The notes under the pieces: model-generated
What the model saw: only the letters and a program-made list of their open reading frames with translations
Database searches by the model: none
What the model was told of the DNA's origin: nothing
Translations under genes and position numbers: made by a program
Shown: in pieces, positions 54,642 to 63,443 of the stretch
Numbering within the stretch: the stretch's first letter is position 1
Layout: every line of letters begins with the position of its first letter
Origin: Sphingomonas glaciei
Lineage (GTDB): Bacteria; Pseudomonadota; Alphaproteobacteria; Sphingomonadales; Sphingomonadaceae
NCBI RefSeq assembly: GCF_023380025.1
Contig: NZ_CP097253.1
Coordinates: forward strand, 620,001-684,000
Direction: 5' to 3'
DNA length: 64,000 nt

Positions 54642-55277
54642 ATGCGCACGACCATCACGAAGCTGGCCCTCGGCGGCGCCCTCGCACTGGCCCTGTCGGC
54701 CTGCAGCTCGGTCGGCGGCGGCGGGGTCGGCCTCAGTCCCTACGGCCTGGTCCGTGCCGGCCAAACCTATAACGTCGGCTCCGGCGCGATGAGCGTGACC
54801 AGCCCGCGCGAATGGAACCGCCAGGGTGGCTTCTCCTTCAACGATGTGCGCTGGGTCGAGGACTGGACGCTCAACGGGCCCTATCTCGACGGCGTCACCT
54901 TTGTCACCGGCCTGCCCGATAACAAGCGCCTGATCTGGCAGGAGTATAAGGCCGACCGCCAGGTGCCGCGCTTCCGTTCGACCATGACTGCCCCCGAAGT
55001 CGCCAGCCTGCTCGAAACCCTGTTTCGGGTCGAAGGCGGCGCGGTCGAGTTCCGGACCCTGGGGCTTGCCCCGCGAACCTTCCTCGGCACCAATGGCTTC
55101 CAGCTCGACTTCGAGCATCTCGACGGCGACGAAGTATGGCGCAAGGGCCGCGCCGTGGGTGCGGTGATCGATGGCCGCCTGTACCTGATCCTGCTAGATG
55201 CCGCGCGGGCACATTACTACCCACAGGCGCTGCCCGACTATGAAGCCATGGTGCGCAGCGCGGTGCGCCGCCGCTAG
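54642..55277 (+). CDS. lipoprotein, unknown function
   Basis: 211 residues with lipobox ALALSAC (Cys21) followed by a Gly-rich stretch. The rest is a mixed alpha/beta sequence with WNRQGGFSFNDVRWVEDWTLNG, ETLFRVEGGAVEFRTLGL and GRLYLILLDAARAHYY. No family recognised. It starts 5 bases after the M48 gene and probably belongs to the same operon. Confidence 0.75.
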   Translation: MRTTITKLALGGALALALSACSSVGGGGVGLSPYGLVRAGQTYNVGSGAMSVTSPREWNRQGGFSFNDVRWVEDWTLNGPYLDGVTFVTGLPDNKRLIWQEYKADRQVPRFRSTMTAPEVASLLETLFRVEGGAVEFRTLGLAPRTFLGTNGFQLDFEHLDGDEVWRKGRAVGAVIDGRLYLILLDAARAHYYPQALPDYEAMVRSAVRRR

Positions 55278-55317
55278 GCCTTGCAACATTGTCACCTGCC
55301 GCGCCGTTGAGCGTGGC

Positions 55318-55908
55318 GTGACCCAATTGAAAAACTTGCCTGACATCGATCCGATCGTTCCTGCCGAGGATGTCGACACCGCCGTTGCCGACGCCCTCGT
55401 CCCTTATGCGGGGGATGCAGCCGTCAGGGCACTTGGCGCGGTGGCCGAGTTGTCGGACCAGGAGCCGCTCTATGCCGCGGCGGCGGGCGTGCTCGCGACC
55501 GCGGTCGTCATGCGCGACGGTTCGACCTGGCGCACCGGCACCCGCATCCTCGCCGCCCACCTGCTCGCGACCGCGCTTCGCGGCGTGGTCAAGTCGATGG
55601 TCGACCGGACCCGGCCGGAAGCCGCCGCTCGCCGCGGCGACTACGTCCTGCGGAAAGGCGAGCGTCACGAGAGCGACTTCAACAGCTTTCCCTCGGGCCA
55701 CACCGCCGGCGCGGTCGCGGTGGCGATGGCGGTCGGCCGCGACCACCCCGGCGCGCGCTGGCCTGCCTTCGGTCTCGCCACGCTGACCGGCGCCGCGCAG
55801 ATCGTTCGCTCGCGCCACTACGTTACCGATGTCGTCGCCGGTGCGGTGATCGGGGTTGCTGCCGAATTGCTGGTCGATGCCGTGATCGTCCGGGCGAGCA
55901 AGGTCTAG
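55318..55908 (+). CDS. PAP2-type membrane phosphatase
   Basis: 196 residues. The PAP2 catalytic series KSMVDRTRP, SFPSGHTAG and SRHYVTDVVAG is complete. Several short hydrophobic segments fit a membrane protein. Likely dephosphorylates lipid phosphates such as undecaprenyl pyrophosphate, though the substrate is unclear. The best start is GTG at 55318. It trails the lipoprotein operon by 40 bases. Confidence 0.88.
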   Translation: MTQLKNLPDIDPIVPAEDVDTAVADALVPYAGDAAVRALGAVAELSDQEPLYAAAAGVLATAVVMRDGSTWRTGTRILAAHLLATALRGVVKSMVDRTRPEAAARRGDYVLRKGERHESDFNSFPSGHTAGAVAVAMAVGRDHPGARWPAFGLATLTGAAQIVRSRHYVTDVVAGAVIGVAAELLVDAVIVRASKV

Positions 55909-55914
55909 GGGGCG

Positions 55915-55944
55915 CCGTCGCCCCGGCACTGGCCAGGGCGACGG
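55915..55944. terminator. hairpin between the PAP2 gene and a convergent ORF
   Basis: CCGTCGCCC (55915-55923) pairs with GGGCGACGG (55936-55944) with a 12-base loop. It lies between two converging stops. Confidence 0.5.
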
Positions 55945-55951
55945 GGGCAAT

Positions 55952-56167
55952 TCAGGCGATCGGCGAAATCGGCGTGGTCGGGGTCTCGGTTCCAGGTGTG
56001 CTCGGCGAGGGAACGTCGATCGGTGCTTGGGCCGGCGGCTCCTCCTGAGGGGCTGGGGTCGGCTGACCCGGCTCGCTCGGCTGGGCCGGCTGTCCGGGCT
56101 CGCTGGGTTCGGGGGCGCCCGGTTCGAAACCGGGGGCGTCGTCGGGGAAGGGGGGAAGCTGTTGCAT
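55952..56167 (-). CDS. small Pro/Glu-rich protein, doubtful
   Basis: 71 residues, mostly Pro, Glu, Gln, Ser and Gly in short repeats (EPSEPGQPAQPSEPGQP). No signal peptide, no ribosome site, no family. Low-complexity GC-rich sequence can yield such a frame by chance, so this may not be a gene. It is divergent from the tRNA and convergent with PAP2. Confidence 0.4.
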   Translation of the reverse strand: MQQLPPFPDDAPGFEPGAPEPSEPGQPAQPSEPGQPTPAPQEEPPAQAPIDVPSPSTPGTETPTTPISPIA

Positions 56168-56277
56168 GGGGGGAGAACGTTCGGAACCGGCGCTCGGGTC
56201 CCGACCCGGTCCTGCTTGCGCGCCAACGTCTTGCCCCAACCCCCAACGCTGCTATAGGGCCGCCCCTGAACGCTCGC

Positions 56278-56362
56278 GCGGGCGTGGCGGAATTGGTAGA
56301 CGCGCTGGTTTTAGGTACCAGTATCGCAAGATGTGGGGGTTCGAGTCCCTTCGCCCGCACCA
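56278..56362 (+). tRNA. tRNA-Leu (UAG)
   Basis: Acceptor GCGGGCG pairs with CGCCCGC; anticodon stem CTGGT/ACCAG encloses TTTAGGT with anticodon TAG. It has a long variable arm as in leucine tRNAs, the T-arm GGTTCGAGTCC, and the genomic CCA end. Length 85. Confidence 0.95.
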
Positions 56363-56422
56363 GTTTCCGCCCGGCCGAGGGCGAATGACCTTTCAACCGA
56401 TAATCCGGGATTTCTTGTCACC

Positions 56423-58048
56423 ATGCAGCATGTCGAGATCGAGAACGAGGGCCTGAAGCGGGCCTACCAGCTGACCTTCACGGCAGCCGAGATCGACGAG
56501 CGCATCGCTGGCGAGGTCAAGCGGATCGCCCCACAGATCAAGATGCCCGGCTTCCGCCCCGGCAAGGTCCCCGCCAACCTCATCCGCAAGATGCACGGCG
56601 ATGCGCTCCACCAGGACGCGCTGCAGACCACCATCCAGCAAGGCGTCCAGCAGCTGATGAGCGAGCAGGGCATCCGTCCCGCGATGCAGCCATCGATCGA
56701 GCTCAAGGACGGCTATGAGGCCGGCAAGGACGCCGAAGTCACCGTCCGCCTTGAAACCCTGCCGCAGATCCCGACGCCGCAGATCGAGGGTCTCAAGCTC
56801 GAGCGCCTGAGCGCCGAGGCCGACGAGAGCGCCGTCGATGCGCAGGTTCAGCAGTTCGCTTCGAACGCCAAGCGCTTCGAGGATGCTCCCGAGGGCAAGG
56901 CGGCCGAGACCGGCGATCAGGTCGTGCTCGACTTCGTCGGCAAGACCTCGGACGGCGTTGCCTTTGAAGGCGGCACCGGCACTGACATGGCGGTCGAGAT
57001 CGGCTCCGGTACCCTGATCCCCGGTTTCGAGGATCAGCTGATCGGCGCCAAGGTCGGTGAGGAGCGCACGCTCAACGTCACCTTCCCGGACGATTATCCG
57101 GCCGAGAATCTCAAGGGCCAACCCGCGACCTTCGACGTCAAGGTGACCGCGGTAAAGGTCGCCGGTGAAACCGCGATCGACGACGATTTCGCAAAGACCC
57201 TCGGCCTTGAGAGCCTTGACCAGCTCAAGGGCCTGCTGCGCGACCAGCAGACTCAGGAATTGAACGGCCTGACCCGCACCCACATGAAGCGCCGCCTGCT
57301 CGACCAGCTCGCCGCTTCGCATGACTTCGAAGTGCCGCCGTCGATGGTCGAGGCCGAATTCGCCAACATCATCGCCCAGCTCGAGCATGAGGCCGGCCAC
57401 GAGTCCGATCCCGAAGCCGCCAAGGCCGAGATCGAGAACGACAAGGAAGAATATCGCAAGATCGCCGAGCGCCGCGTTCGCCTCGGTCTGCTGCTGTCCG
57501 AAATCGGCCAGGCCAATGGCGTCGAAGTCACCAACCAGGAAATGAATCGCCTGATCGCGCAGGCCGCGCAGCAGTATCAGCCGGCCGACCGTGAGCGCTT
57601 CATCCAGTACGTCCAGCAGGAGCCGATGGCGGCCGCCCAGCTGCGCGCGCCGTTGTACGAGGACAAGGTTGTCGACTTCCTCTTCACCAAGGCCGAGATC
57701 ACCGATCGCGCCGCGACCCGCGCCGAGATCGAGGCCGATCTCGAGGCCGAGGAAGGCCATGTGCACGGTCCGGGCTGCGGCCACGACCATGCCCACGAAG
57801 CTGCTCCGGCCGCTCCTGCGCCCAAGGCCAAGAAGGGTAAGAAGGCTGCCGTGACCGAGGAAGCGCCTGCCGCCGAAGCCGTCGAAACCGCCGCCGAGGT
57901 CGCTCCGGCGCCCAAGAAGGCCAAGGCCGCCAAGCCGGCCAAGGGCGCGGTCGAGGCCGAACCTGAGGCTCCGGTCCCCGCCGAGCCTGTCAAGGACGGT
58001 GCGGGTGCCAAGGCTCCGGCCAAGAAGGGCAAGAAGGCGTCGGCCTAA
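56423..58048 (+). CDS. tig: trigger factor with a long Lys/Ala-rich tail
   Basis: Ribosome-bound chaperone. Ribosome-binding signature GFRPGKVP, the FKBP domain (VVLDFVGKTSDGVAFEGGTG ... GFEDQLIGAKVGEERTL) and the C-terminal chaperone arms are complete up to about residue 445. A tail of about 95 residues follows, unlike the E. coli protein: a His-rich segment HVHGPGCGHDHAHE, then blocks of Lys, Ala, Pro and Glu with KKGKK repeats. The tail may bind metal or nucleic acid; its role is unknown. ATG at 56423, shortly after the tRNA. Confidence 0.94.
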   Translation: MQHVEIENEGLKRAYQLTFTAAEIDERIAGEVKRIAPQIKMPGFRPGKVPANLIRKMHGDALHQDALQTTIQQGVQQLMSEQGIRPAMQPSIELKDGYEAGKDAEVTVRLETLPQIPTPQIEGLKLERLSAEADESAVDAQVQQFASNAKRFEDAPEGKAAETGDQVVLDFVGKTSDGVAFEGGTGTDMAVEIGSGTLIPGFEDQLIGAKVGEERTLNVTFPDDYPAENLKGQPATFDVKVTAVKVAGETAIDDDFAKTLGLESLDQLKGLLRDQQTQELNGLTRTHMKRRLLDQLAASHDFEVPPSMVEAEFANIIAQLEHEAGHESDPEAAKAEIENDKEEYRKIAERRVRLGLLLSEIGQANGVEVTNQEMNRLIAQAAQQYQPADRERFIQYVQQEPMAAAQLRAPLYEDKVVDFLFTKAEITDRAATRAEIEADLEAEEGHVHGPGCGHDHAHEAAPAAPAPKAKKGKKAAVTEEAPAAEAVETAAEVAPAPKKAKAAKPAKGAVEAEPEAPVPAEPVKDGAGAKAPAKKGKKASA

Positions 58049-58055
58049 CAACAAC

Positions 58056-58145
58056 GTCTCCCCGGGGCTTGACCCGGGGACGGCCTTCCTTCTCATTCAG
58101 CCGATCGTAGAAGAGGGCAGCTCCCGGCTCCATTGCCGGGATGAC
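58056..58145. repeat. two REP-like palindromes after tig
   Basis: TCCCCGGG...CCCGGGGA (58059-58080) and TCCCGG...CCGGGA (58122-58141) are GC-rich palindromes with short loops and a common core (CCCGG/CCGGG); the second is followed by ATGACG. The first can also terminate tig. Such dispersed palindromes are common in alphaproteobacteria. Confidence 0.5.
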
Positions 58146-58159
58146 GCCGGGGGAGGGGC

Positions 58160-59101
58160 ATGAACACGCACGACCAGCCTCGCATCGCCGTGCTGCTGCC
58201 CTGCTATAACGAGGAAGCCGCGATCGGGCCGACCGTGGCCGGCTTCCGCGCCGCGCTGCCGACCGCGACCATCTACGTCTACGACAATAACAGCCGCGAC
58301 CGAACGGTCGAGGTGGCGCGGGCGGCCGGAGCGGTCGTTCGCACCGAGCGCCAGCAGGGCAAGGGTCATGTCGTCCGGCGGATGTTCGCCGACATCGAGG
58401 CCGACGTCTACGTCATGGCCGATGGCGACCTTACCTACGATCCAGCTGCTGCTCCGGCGATGGTGGACATGCTGTTCACCCAGCAACTCGATTTGGTGGT
58501 CGGCACCCGCCAGCATGACGCCAAGGACGCCTATCGCGGCGGCCACGTGCTGGGCAACCGCCTGTTCACCGGCCTCCTGAGCTTCCTCTTCGCGCGCAGC
58601 TTCACCGACGTCTTCTCGGGCTACCGGGTGTTTTCCCGCCGCTTCGTGAAGAGCTTCCCGGTGCTGTCCTCAGGCTTCGAGATCGAGACCGAGATGAGCA
58701 TTCACGCGCTGGAGCTGCGGATGCCGGTCGGCGAAGTCGCGACCGCTTATGGCGCGCGCCCGGAAGGCTCGGCCTCCAAGCTAAGCACCTTCCGCGACGG
58801 ATGGCGCATATTGAAGGTGATGCTCAACCTGTTCCGGACCGAGCGGCCGTGGCTGTTCTTCGGTGTCGCAGGAGCCGTCCTGCTGCTCGCGGCGCTTGCG
58901 CTGTCGATCCCGCTGGTCCTCACCTATCTCGACACCGGGCTGGTGCCGCGTTTCCCGACCGCGATCCTGATCACCGGCATGGTGATTATCGCCGTCCTCT
59001 CCTTCCTTGCCGGTCTGATCCTCGACACGGTGACGCACGGCCGGCGCGAGCTTCGCCGGCTCGCCTATCTCGCCCAGCCTGCGCCCGGTAAGCAGCGCTG
59101 A
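58160..59101 (+). CDS. GT2 glycosyltransferase with two C-terminal TMs
   Basis: 313 residues. N-terminal GT-A domain: LLPCYNEEAAIG, YDNNSRDRT, and the metal-binding MADGDLTYD, with GYRVFSRRFVKSFPVLSSGFEIETEM as acceptor region. Two transmembrane helices lie at about 230-253 and 270-292. Resembles dolichyl/undecaprenyl-phosphate mannosyl or glucosyl transferases (DPM/GtrB). The acceptor is probably polyprenyl phosphate. The stop overlaps the proB start (TGATG), an unexpected link to proline synthesis. Confidence 0.88.
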   Translation: MNTHDQPRIAVLLPCYNEEAAIGPTVAGFRAALPTATIYVYDNNSRDRTVEVARAAGAVVRTERQQGKGHVVRRMFADIEADVYVMADGDLTYDPAAAPAMVDMLFTQQLDLVVGTRQHDAKDAYRGGHVLGNRLFTGLLSFLFARSFTDVFSGYRVFSRRFVKSFPVLSSGFEIETEMSIHALELRMPVGEVATAYGARPEGSASKLSTFRDGWRILKVMLNLFRTERPWLFFGVAGAVLLLAALALSIPLVLTYLDTGLVPRFPTAILITGMVIIAVLSFLAGLILDTVTHGRRELRRLAYLAQPAPGKQR

Positions 59102-60219
59102 TGACCGCGCCGCCCCCTCGGCGGCTGCCGCGACGCCTGGTCGTCAAGCTCGGCTCGGCATTGGTAACCGACGGGCAGGGGCCCCGCGCCGACTTCCTTG
59201 CCGACCTTGCCCGTGATGTCGCCCAGCTTCGCAACCAGGGTACCGAAGCGATCATCGTTAGCTCAGGCGCGGTGGCGCTGGGCCGCGGCCGTCTTGGCCT
59301 TCCGCGCTCCCCCCGGCTCGACCACAAGCAGGCCGCCGCCGCCACTGGGCAGCCGCTGCTGATGCAGGCTTGGGCCGACGCGTTCGCCCCGCTTGGGCTG
59401 GTCACCGCGCAATTGCTGCTGACTGCCTACGACACCGAGGATCGCCGCGCCTTTCTCAACGCCCGCGGCACCATCGCCGCCCTGCTCAAGGCCGGCGCAG
59501 TCCCGATCATCAACGAGAATGACAGCACCGCCACCGCCGAATTGCGCGTCGGCGACAATGACCGCTTGTCGGCCCGCGTTGCGCAGTTGGCGGCCGCCGA
59601 ACTCCTCGTGCTGCTGAGCGACGTCGACGGCCTGTACACCGCCGATCCGCGCCTCGATCCCGCCGCTACGCACTTGTCGGAAGTGACGGCACTCACCCCT
59701 GTGATCATGGCCCTGGCGGGCGACAGTGATCGCTCCGGACCCGGCACCGGCGGGATGCGGACTAAGCTCGAAGCCGCGCGAATCGCCGCGGCGGCAGGCT
59801 GCGCAACGCTGATCGGCAGCGGCGCTGGCGAACGGCCGCTCGCCCGGCTCCTCGATGGCGAGGCCCGCGGCACCCACATCGCTGCCGAGGGCAATCCGGT
59901 CCGCGCTTACAAAAGCTGGATCGCCGGCACGTTGGCCCCGCTCGGTACGCTGCGCATCGATGCCGGGGCCGCCACCGCGCTGGGCAAGGGCGGCAGCCTG
60001 CTTCCCGCTGGGCTGCTGGCCGTGGAGGGCGCCTTCTCGCGCGGCGATTGCGTCGCGGTGCAGGATGGGGAAGGGCGGGAGCTTGCTCGCGGGCTCAGCC
60101 GCTACGATGCGGAGGAGGCCGCGCGCTTGGTCGGCGCGAAAGGAGCTGAGATCGCGGCCCTGCTCGGCTATTCTCGTGGTGATGCCCTGATCCATCGTGA
60201 CGACCTAGTGCTGCAATGA
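59101..60219 (+). CDS. proB: glutamate 5-kinase
   Basis: First step of proline synthesis. Amino-acid kinase domain (VVKLGSALVTD, AIIVSSGAVALGRGRLG, PIINENDSTAT) over about 255 residues and a C-terminal PUA domain (KSWIAGTL ... GLSRY), 372 residues in all. Its start overlaps the glycosyltransferase stop and its end overlaps proA by ATGA. Confidence 0.95.
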   Translation: MTAPPPRRLPRRLVVKLGSALVTDGQGPRADFLADLARDVAQLRNQGTEAIIVSSGAVALGRGRLGLPRSPRLDHKQAAAATGQPLLMQAWADAFAPLGLVTAQLLLTAYDTEDRRAFLNARGTIAALLKAGAVPIINENDSTATAELRVGDNDRLSARVAQLAAAELLVLLSDVDGLYTADPRLDPAATHLSEVTALTPVIMALAGDSDRSGPGTGGMRTKLEAARIAAAAGCATLIGSGAGERPLARLLDGEARGTHIAAEGNPVRAYKSWIAGTLAPLGTLRIDAGAATALGKGGSLLPAGLLAVEGAFSRGDCVAVQDGEGRELARGLSRYDAEEAARLVGAKGAEIAALLGYSRGDALIHRDDLVLQ

Positions 60220-61445
60220 CGCTCGGAGAGACAATGCTTGCCCTCGGCCGTGACGCCCGGACCGGAGCCGAAGCCTTGCGCGCCGCCACCGCCGACCAGC
60301 GCACCTCCGCCATTCGCGGTATGGCAACGTCCCTGCGCGCTCGTGCTCACCTCGTCTTTGAAGCCAATGTGGCGGACCTGGCAGCTGCGACCCGCCACCA
60401 GGACCGGCTGATGCTCGATCCCGAGCGGATCGAGGCGGTTGCCGCAGGGCTCGATTCGGTCGCTGCCTTGCCCGATCCGGTCGGCGCGGAGATAGCGCGC
60501 TGGCAGCGTCCCAACGGCCTCGACATCGCCAGGGTGCGCACGCCGATCGGTGTGATCGGAATGATCTACGAGGCGCGTCCCAACGTCACCGCGGACGCCG
60601 CCGCGATCTGCGTGCGCTCGGGCAACGCCGTGATCCTGCGACCCGGCTCAGACTGCCTTGCGAGCAGCAGGGCGATCCATGCGGCGCTGGCCGAGGGGCT
60701 TGAGAAAGCAGGCCTGCCCGCTTCGGCGGTGCAGATCGTCCCGACCGGCGACCGTGCGGCGGTCGGCGCGTTGCTGTCCGGTCTGGGCGGCACGCTCGAC
60801 CTGCTGATCCCGCGCGGAGGACGCAGCCTGGTCGAGCGGATCGAGTCAGAAGCGCGGGTCCCGGTGCTCGGCCATCTCGAAGGGGTCTGCCACACCTATG
60901 TCCACGCCGCGGCCGATCCGGCGATGGCCGCGGCGATTGTCCGCAACGCCAAGCTTCGGCGGGTGTCGGTATGTGGCTCGACCGAAACGCTGCTGATCGA
61001 CCGCGGCGCCTTGTCGATGCTGCCGGCCATCGCGCAGGCGCTCGATGGCTGCGAGTTGCGCGGCGATGCGGAAGCGGCCGCAATCGTGCCGATGCTCCCT
61101 GCCCATGACGAGGATTGGAGCGCCGAATATCTCGCACCGATCCTCAGCATCCGCACCGTAAGCAACTGGCAGGAAGCCGCTTCCCACATCGCCCGCTACG
61201 GCACCGGCCATACCGAGGCGATCATCACCGATGACGCCGCGACCGCCGAAGCCTTCCTCGCCGCGGTCGACAGCGCGATCGTGCTGTGGAACGCCTCGAC
61301 TCAGTTCGCCGACGGGGGCGAGTTCGGGTTCGGGGCGGAGATCGGCATCGCCACCGGCAAGCTCCATGCCCGCGGTCCGGTCGGGCCCGAGCAGCTGACC
61401 AGCTTCAAATATGTGGTTCGGGGCAACGGGCAGGTGCGGCCTTGA
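60216..61445 (+). CDS. proA: glutamate-5-semialdehyde dehydrogenase (gamma-glutamyl phosphate reductase)
   Basis: Second step of proline synthesis, 409 residues. Motifs: [35 protein letters not shown] and the catalytic Cys253 in [27 protein letters not shown] and [22 protein letters not shown] are typical. Translated with proB through an ATGA overlap. Confidence 0.96.
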   Translation: MTLGETMLALGRDARTGAEALRAATADQRTSAIRGMATSLRARAHLVFEANVADLAAATRHQDRLMLDPERIEAVAAGLDSVAALPDPVGAEIARWQRPNGLDIARVRTPIGVIGMIYEARPNVTADAAAICVRSGNAVILRPGSDCLASSRAIHAALAEGLEKAGLPASAVQIVPTGDRAAVGALLSGLGGTLDLLIPRGGRSLVERIESEARVPVLGHLEGVCHTYVHAAADPAMAAAIVRNAKLRRVSVCGSTETLLIDRGALSMLPAIAQALDGCELRGDAEAAAIVPMLPAHDEDWSAEYLAPILSIRTVSNWQEAASHIARYGTGHTEAIITDDAATAEAFLAAVDSAIVLWNASTQFADGGEFGFGAEIGIATGKLHARGPVGPEQLTSFKYVVRGNGQVRP

Positions 61446-61500
61446 ACTTGTCTCGCCACCCGCCGATGTAGTCACCACACCAAACGACAGGATAAGTCAC

Positions 61501-62160
61501 TTGCCCGACCATCAGGACATCGTCTCCGGCCTCGTTCCCATCGTCATCGAGCAATCGAACCGGGGCGAGCGCAGCTTCGACATCTATTCGCGGCTGCTGC
61601 GCGAGCGAATCGTCTTCATCACCGGCCCGATCGAGGATCACATGTCCTCGCTAATCGTCGCCCAGCTGCTCTTCCTCGAGTCCGAGAACCCGAAGAAGGA
61701 CATCTTCATGTACATCAACTCGCCGGGCGGCGTGGTCACCAGCGGCCTCGCGATCCACGACACGATGCAATATATCCGTCCCCGCGTCGGCACCGTCTGC
61801 ATCGGGCAGGCGGCGTCGATGGGCAGCTTCCTGCTGGCCGCCGGTGAGCCGGGCATGCGCGTCGCGCTAACCAACAGCCGGATCATGGTCCACCAGCCGT
61901 CGGGCGGCGCACAGGGCATGGCATCGGACATCGAGATCCAGGCGCGCGAGATCCTGCGCATGCGCACCCGCCTTAACACGCTCTACGCCAAATATACCGG
62001 CAAGGAGCTGGAGGCGATCGAGAAGGCGATGGACCGCGACAGCTTCCTCGAAGCCGACGAGGCCAAGGCCTTCGGTCTGATCGACGCCGTGTTCGACAAG
62101 CGCCCTGACGCGGCTGACATGGAACAGCTCGGCATGGGCAGCGGCGGCGCTCCGGAATAA
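61501..62160 (+). CDS. clpP: ATP-dependent Clp protease proteolytic subunit
   Basis: Serine protease of the ClpXP/ClpAP machines, 219 residues. Catalytic Ser106 in GQAASMGSF and His131 in [16 protein letters not shown] marks the family. TTG at 61501 with AGGA 8 bases upstream gives the expected N terminus. clpX does not follow; the gene ends at a bidirectional terminator. Confidence 0.95.
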   Translation: MPDHQDIVSGLVPIVIEQSNRGERSFDIYSRLLRERIVFITGPIEDHMSSLIVAQLLFLESENPKKDIFMYINSPGGVVTSGLAIHDTMQYIRPRVGTVCIGQAASMGSFLLAAGEPGMRVALTNSRIMVHQPSGGAQGMASDIEIQAREILRMRTRLNTLYAKYTGKELEAIEKAMDRDSFLEADEAKAFGLIDAVFDKRPDAADMEQLGMGSGGAPE

Positions 62161-62181
62161 TCCGGCGCCTCACGCAACATG

Positions 62182-62210
62182 AAAAGGGCGGCTCGCGGGC
62201 CGCCCTTTTT
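62182..62210. terminator. bidirectional terminator between clpP and gcdH
   Basis: AAAA-GGGCGGC and GCCGCCC-TTTTT form a stem with a 6-base loop and T-runs on both strands, serving the convergent clpP and gcdH genes. Confidence 0.85.
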
Positions 62211-62216
62211 ATTTGC

Positions 62217-63434
62217 CTAGAACGCGCTGAGGCCGGTGATCGCCCGGCCGAGGATCAGCGCGTGCACGTCATGCGTGCCCTCGTAGGTGTTGACCGTTTC
62301 CAGGTTGAGCGCGTGGCGGATGACCTGATAATCGGCGCTGATCCCGTTGCCGCCGTGCATGTCACGGGCGATCCGGGCGATATCGAGCGCCTTGCCGACA
62401 TTGTTGCGCTTGATCAGACTGATCGTCTCGGGGATCAGCTCGCCGTCCTCCAGCCGCCGACCGACGCGCAGTGCGGCCTGCAGCCCGAGGGTGATCTCGG
62501 TCACCATGTTAGCGAGCTTCAGCTGCACCAGCTGGGTCGCCGCAAGCGGCCGACCGAATTGATGCCGGTCGAGCGTATACTGCCGGGCCGCGTGGAAGCA
62601 GGCCTCGGCCGCACCCATCGATCCCCAGCCAATCCCGTAGCGGGCTCGGTTAAGGCAGCCGAACGGACCCTTCAAACCCTCGACGTTGGGCAGCAGCGCA
62701 TCCTCGCCGACTTCGACCGCGTCCATCACGATTTCGCCGGTAATCGACGCCCGCAGCGACAGCTTCTGCTTGACCTGCGGTGCGGAAAGGCCCGGCACGC
62801 CCTTTTCAAGCACGAAGCCGCGGATCTTGCCGTCATGTGCCTCGGACTTGGCCCACACCACGAACACGTCGGCGATGGGGCTGTTGGTGATCCACATCTT
62901 GGCGCCCGACAGCACGTAGCCGGTGTCGGTCTTCTTGGCGGTGGTGCGCATGCCCCCGGGGTCCGAGCCCGCGTCAGGCTCGGTCAGGCCGAAGCAGCCA
63001 ACCAGCTCGCCCGAAGCCAGTCCCGGCAGATACTTGTGACGCTGTTCTTCAGACCCGTAGGCAAAGATCGGGTACATCACGAGCGAGCTTTGCACGCTCA
63101 TCGCCGAGCGATATCCCGAATCGATCCGCTCCACTGCGCGGCTGATCAGTCCGTAACTGACGTAGCCAAGCCCGGCACCGCCATAGGCCTGCGGAATGGT
63201 CGCGCCGAGCAGGCCGAGCTGGCCCATCTCGCGCAGGATCTCGCGGTCGAAATTCTCGCTGAGATAGGCCTCGGTCACCCGGGGCTGCAATTTCTCCTGG
63301 GCATAGCCCTCGGCGGTGTCGCGGACGAGGCGTTCGTCCTCGGTCAGCTGCTCGTCGAGGCCGAACGGATCGGACCAGTCGAACGGCTTGAGCTTGGGCT
63401 CATGGGCGAGGGCGGGATCAGGGGTCTTGAGCAT
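62217..63434 (-). CDS. gcdH: glutaryl-CoA dehydrogenase
   Basis: FAD enzyme of lysine/tryptophan degradation, 405 residues. [39 protein letters not shown] and the C-terminal [19 protein letters not shown] with the catalytic Glu match GcdH, as do the decarboxylase-type [18 protein letters not shown] and [12 protein letters not shown]. Its start lies 9 bases from the flippase stop on the same strand. Confidence 0.93.
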   Translation of the reverse strand: MLKTPDPALAHEPKLKPFDWSDPFGLDEQLTEDERLVRDTAEGYAQEKLQPRVTEAYLSENFDREILREMGQLGLLGATIPQAYGGAGLGYVSYGLISRAVERIDSGYRSAMSVQSSLVMYPIFAYGSEEQRHKYLPGLASGELVGCFGLTEPDAGSDPGGMRTTAKKTDTGYVLSGAKMWITNSPIADVFVVWAKSEAHDGKIRGFVLEKGVPGLSAPQVKQKLSLRASITGEIVMDAVEVGEDALLPNVEGLKGPFGCLNRARYGIGWGSMGAAEACFHAARQYTLDRHQFGRPLAATQLVQLKLANMVTEITLGLQAALRVGRRLEDGELIPETISLIKRNNVGKALDIARIARDMHGGNGISADYQVIRHALNLETVNTYEGTHDVHALILGRAITGLSAF

Positions 63435-63443
63435 GGCCGCGCC

